From Actinomycetes bacterium (GTDB lineage Bacteria; Actinomycetota; Actinomycetes; Propionibacteriales; Propionibacteriaceae), in assembly GCA_023392635.1 (NCBI GenBank), contig JAEVYS010000042.1:1-18049 (forward strand): 18,049 nucleotides of DNA. The letters run 5' to 3'. The position numbers and the translations under genes are program-made. Positions 15,744 to 18,049 of this stretch are shown in pieces. The stretch's first letter is position 1. Each line of letters starts with the position of its first letter. The notes beneath the pieces were generated by a model. That model was given only the letters and a program-made list of their open reading frames with translations, did not search any database and was not told where the DNA came from.

Positions 15744-17915
15744 ATGGGCGGCGGGGTGGCGACGGACAGCCTGTTGGAGGAGGATGGGGCGGCCGCGGAC
15801 GTCACCGCGGAGCGTCGCGGACCACTCGCGCGCGTCTTCGACTGGCTGGCCGGCGTGATTGCGGCGGAGCGGGAGCGCTGGGCGCTCTGGAGTCCCGTCG
15901 GAGTCGGCGGCGGCGTGGCCCTCTATTTCGCGCTGCCGTTCGAGCCTCCCCTGTGGCTTGGCCCGGCTGTGGCTGCCGGCGCGATCCTGCTTCTGTGGGC
16001 GTTGCGGCGGCGTCTCGGTGCGGTGGTGGCGCTGGTCGCGCTGCTGAGCGTCGCGCTCGGGTTCGCGGTGGCCCAAACCCGCACCGCCATGGTGTCCGCG
16101 CCCATCCTGGCGCGGGACATCGGGCCGACCACGGTCACCGGTCGCGTGCTGTCGGTGGAGCGGCAGCCGGCCGGCGCGCGGATGATCCTGGGCGGGCTGA
16201 CCGTCGACAAACTGAAGCCGGAGGCGACTCCGGACCGCGCGCGGCTGCGGCTTCCGGCGAAGTTCAAGCCGCCGGAGGCGGGAACCGTGGTCCGCCTGCG
16301 CGCCATGCTGCACCCACCGGCACCGCCGGCCGAGCCCGGCGCCTTCGATTTCCAGCGCCGCGCCTTCTTCCAGGGATTCGGCGCCGTCGGATTCGTCCTC
16401 GGCACGCCGGAGGTGGTGGACGCCCCGCCGGTGTCCGGGTGGGACGCCGTTTCGGTCGCCTTCGACCGCGCGCGGGCGGTGATCGCGGAGCGGGTGCAGC
16501 GCGCCATCCCCGACCCGGTGGAGGCCAGCGTCACCGCCGCCCTGCTGAACGGCGAGGAGGTGGCGATTCCCGAACCGGTGATGGACGCCTTCCGCAACAG
16601 CGGCCTTGCGCATCTGCTGTCGATCTCCGGCCTTCACGTGGGCATCGCCGCGGGGATCGTGTTCTGGGTGGTCCGCGCCCTGCTGGCGCTGGTGCCCTGG
16701 ATCGCGCTGCGCTGGTCCATCAAGAAGATCGCCGCCGCTTTCGGCATCGTCTCGGCGCTGGCCTACACGATGCTGGTCGGGGCGCCGGTGCCGACGGTGC
16801 GGTCGGTTCTCTCCACCGGCCTGATCATGGGGGCGGTGATCCTGGACCGGTCGCCGATCAGCATGCGGCTGGTCGCCTTCGCCGCCATGGTCACCATCGC
16901 GATGGAGCCGGAGGGGATGCTGGGCCCCAGTTTCCAAATGTCCTTCGCGGCGGTGGCGGCGCTGATCGCGGCCTTCGAGGTGGTCAATCCGATCCTGGCG
17001 CGTTGGCGGCAGGCGCTGGGCTGGGTGGGCGTGCGGCTGCTCGAACTCGGCACCATCGCCTTCACCAGCGTCATCGCCACGGTCGCGACCACGCCCTATT
17101 CGCTCTACCATTTCCAGCAGGTGGCCTTTTACGGCGTGCTGTCGAACATGGTCGCCATCCCGATCACCTCGGTCTGGGTGATGCCCTTCAGCCTGCTCGC
17201 CTACCTGCTGATGCCCTTCGGCCTGGAGGAGCCGGCGCTGATCGCCATGAACTGGGGAGACCGTCTCGTCATCTGGACGGCGGAGTTCACGGCCGGCCTG
17301 CCGGGGGCCACGGCTTTCATCCCGGCCATGCCGTCGGCGGGAATCGTGGCGGTGTCGCTGGGCGGGCTGTGGCTGCTGGTCTGGACCGGGCGCTGGCGGT
17401 TGCTGGGCCTGCTGCCGATCCTGTGGGGCATGGCGACGCCCCTTCTGGCGCACCGGCCCGATGTGCTGGTGTCCGGGGACGGAGCCGTCATGGCCGTCCG
17501 TGGAACCGACGGCCACCTCGTCCTGTCGGGAAAGAGCGAAGGGCACGTCGCGGACACCTGGCAGCGGCGCGACGGCCGCGATGAGACTCCCGGAGTGTGG
17601 CCCGATTCCGGCGCGACCCTGGACGGGCGCATGCGCTGCGACGTGTTGGGCTGCGTCTACGCGCTCGAAGGCCGTACGATCGCCTTGTTGCGCGCCCCGG
17701 ACGCCCTGGTCGAGGACTGCGCCGTCGCGGATGTCGTGATCACCGCGACGCCCGCGCGGGGTTGCCGGGCGCCTCTGGTGATCGACCGGTGGCGCCTGCG
17801 CCGGGAAGGGGCGCAGGCGCTGTACGTCTCGCCCTCAGACGTGCGCGTCGAAAGCGTGCGCGACGTACGCGGGGACCGGCCGTGGACGCGGACTCGTTAT
17901 ACCATGTCCCGATGA
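15744..17915 (+). CDS. comEC: ComEC/Rec2-family DNA-uptake channel protein
   Basis: In competent bacteria this inner-membrane protein carries single-stranded DNA into the cytoplasm. The 723-residue product has a hydrophilic N-terminus, a membrane pair at about 50-115, and a soluble OB-like (DUF4131-type) domain at about 120-235. A multi-span competence domain follows, at about 270-570, with the hallmark NSGLAHLLSISGLHVGI around 284-300. The C-terminal 150 residues (from about 573) have no metallo-beta-lactamase HxHxDH motif. They read instead as a degenerate soluble tail with CDVLGCVYALEGRTIALLR and ARGCRAPLVIDRWRLR. Such tails are usual in alphaproteobacterial ComEC, as I recall. Whether this organism is competent is unknown. 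The stop codon sits within a perfect 18-bp inverted repeat. Confidence 0.93.
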   Translation: MGGGVATDSLLEEDGAAADVTAERRGPLARVFDWLAGVIAAERERWALWSPVGVGGGVALYFALPFEPPLWLGPAVAAGAILLLWALRRRLGAVVALVALLSVALGFAVAQTRTAMVSAPILARDIGPTTVTGRVLSVERQPAGARMILGGLTVDKLKPEATPDRARLRLPAKFKPPEAGTVVRLRAMLHPPAPPAEPGAFDFQRRAFFQGFGAVGFVLGTPEVVDAPPVSGWDAVSVAFDRARAVIAERVQRAIPDPVEASVTAALLNGEEVAIPEPVMDAFRNSGLAHLLSISGLHVGIAAGIVFWVVRALLALVPWIALRWSIKKIAAAFGIVSALAYTMLVGAPVPTVRSVLSTGLIMGAVILDRSPISMRLVAFAAMVTIAMEPEGMLGPSFQMSFAAVAALIAAFEVVNPILARWRQALGWVGVRLLELGTIAFTSVIATVATTPYSLYHFQQVAFYGVLSNMVAIPITSVWVMPFSLLAYLLMPFGLEEPALIAMNWGDRLVIWTAEFTAGLPGATAFIPAMPSAGIVAVSLGGLWLLVWTGRWRLLGLLPILWGMATPLLAHRPDVLVSGDGAVMAVRGTDGHLVLSGKSEGHVADTWQRRDGRDETPGVWPDSGATLDGRMRCDVLGCVYALEGRTIALLRAPDALVEDCAVADVVITATPARGCRAPLVIDRWRLRREGAQALYVSPSDVRVESVRDVRGDRPWTRTRYTMSR

Positions 17916-17939
17916 GACCAACTCATCGGGACATGGTAT
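17899..17939. repeat. Perfect 18-bp inverted repeat across the comEC stop
   Basis: ATACCATGTCCCGATGAG (17899-17916) and CTCATCGGGACATGGTAT (17922-17939) are exact reverse complements around ACCAA. The left arm includes the last codons and the TGA of comEC. Neither strand has a T run after the stem, so it is not a canonical intrinsic terminator, although a hairpin this long could still stop transcription or protect the mRNA end. Confidence 0.9.
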
Positions 17940-17940
17940 C

Positions 17941-17975
17941 GGCGGCGACCGCCGCCGCGCGGGCACATGCCCGCG
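17941..17975. repeat. Two further short dyads downstream of comEC
   Basis: GGCGG and CCGCC (17941-17953) pair around CGAC-type bases. CGCGGGC and GCCCGCG (17958-17975) pair exactly over 7 bp around ACAT. They follow the large inverted repeat directly. In DNA of this GC content short GC dyads are common, so each alone is weak. No gene is recognisable from 17916 to the window end. Confidence 0.45.
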
Positions 17976-18049
17976 GAGCCAAGCCGGCGGCCCATTCAAA
18001 GCGAGGGGGCGGCGCCGGCGATTGAGGCCCGATGATCGGTTACGATCAG

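Noticed and set aside
15642..17546. A 634-residue minus-strand open frame opposite comEC
   Set aside because: It is dominated by Arg, His, Gln and Gly with no hydrophobic core or motif. The opposite strand encodes a recognisable ComEC.
17792..17820. An 11-bp inverted repeat (GCGCCTGCGCC / GGCGCAGGCGC) inside comEC
   Set aside because: It lies well within coding sequence made of Arg/Ala/Gly codons where GC dyads arise readily. No regulatory role is suggested by position.
17912..18025. A 37-residue frame starting at an ATGA overlap with the comEC stop
   Set aside because: It is Ala/Arg/Gly-rich without features, its start is buried in the 18-bp inverted repeat, and it has no ribosome binding site. 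The overlap is a by-product of the repeat sequence.

Overview
This high-GC window looks chromosomal and alphaproteobacterial, most likely Rhodospirillales close to Azospirillum. The reasons are base composition and codon use, the frr-uppS-cdsA-dxr-rseP-bamA-skp order, an LpxI-type (not LpxH-type) lipid A gene, and the neighbouring gltA, gltX and comEC. The genus is inferred from protein character and gene order; no database was searched. No CRISPR array, phage, insertion sequence, tRNA or rRNA is visible.

Bases 1-6937 are a tight plus-strand run of envelope genes. It opens with the last codons of frr, followed by uppS, cdsA, dxr, rseP, bamA and skp. These supply isoprenoid precursor (Dxr), the C55 lipid carrier (UppS), CDP-diacylglycerol (CdsA), an intramembrane protease (RseP) and outer-membrane protein assembly (BamA, Skp). 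The run ends in a strong hairpin plus T-rich tract at 6998-7039. That terminator lies in a 253-bp gap where lpxD would be expected in the classical skp-lpxD-fabZ-lpxA order.

Bases 7191-10980 are a second plus-strand operon: fabZ, lpxA, lpxI, lpxB and a glyoxalase I gene. It covers 3-hydroxyacyl-ACP metabolism and the first, fourth and fifth steps of lipid A synthesis. Three of its four junctions are stop/start overlaps of 4 nt (ATGA or GTGA), implying translational coupling.

Bases 10981-12832 are accessory in character: a minus-strand GNAT acetyltransferase, a divergent GcvA-like LysR regulator with a palindromic T-N11-A site between them, and a possible small minus-strand membrane protein gene.

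Bases 12825-15645 hold minus-strand gltX and gltA (glutamyl-tRNA synthetase and type II citrate synthase). gltA has a good sigma70-like promoter in the gltX-gltA gap. comEC, at 15744-17915, diverges from gltX and lacks a recognisable metallo-beta-lactamase domain. Its stop codon lies inside an exact 18-bp inverted repeat, followed by two smaller dyads up to the window edge.

The window is mostly well-known housekeeping biology. I found no convincing new multi-gene system. The best leads are the missing lpxD, the glyoxalase I coupled to lpxB, the LysR operator, and the hairpin cluster after comEC. No stretch longer than 300 bp lacks a gene.
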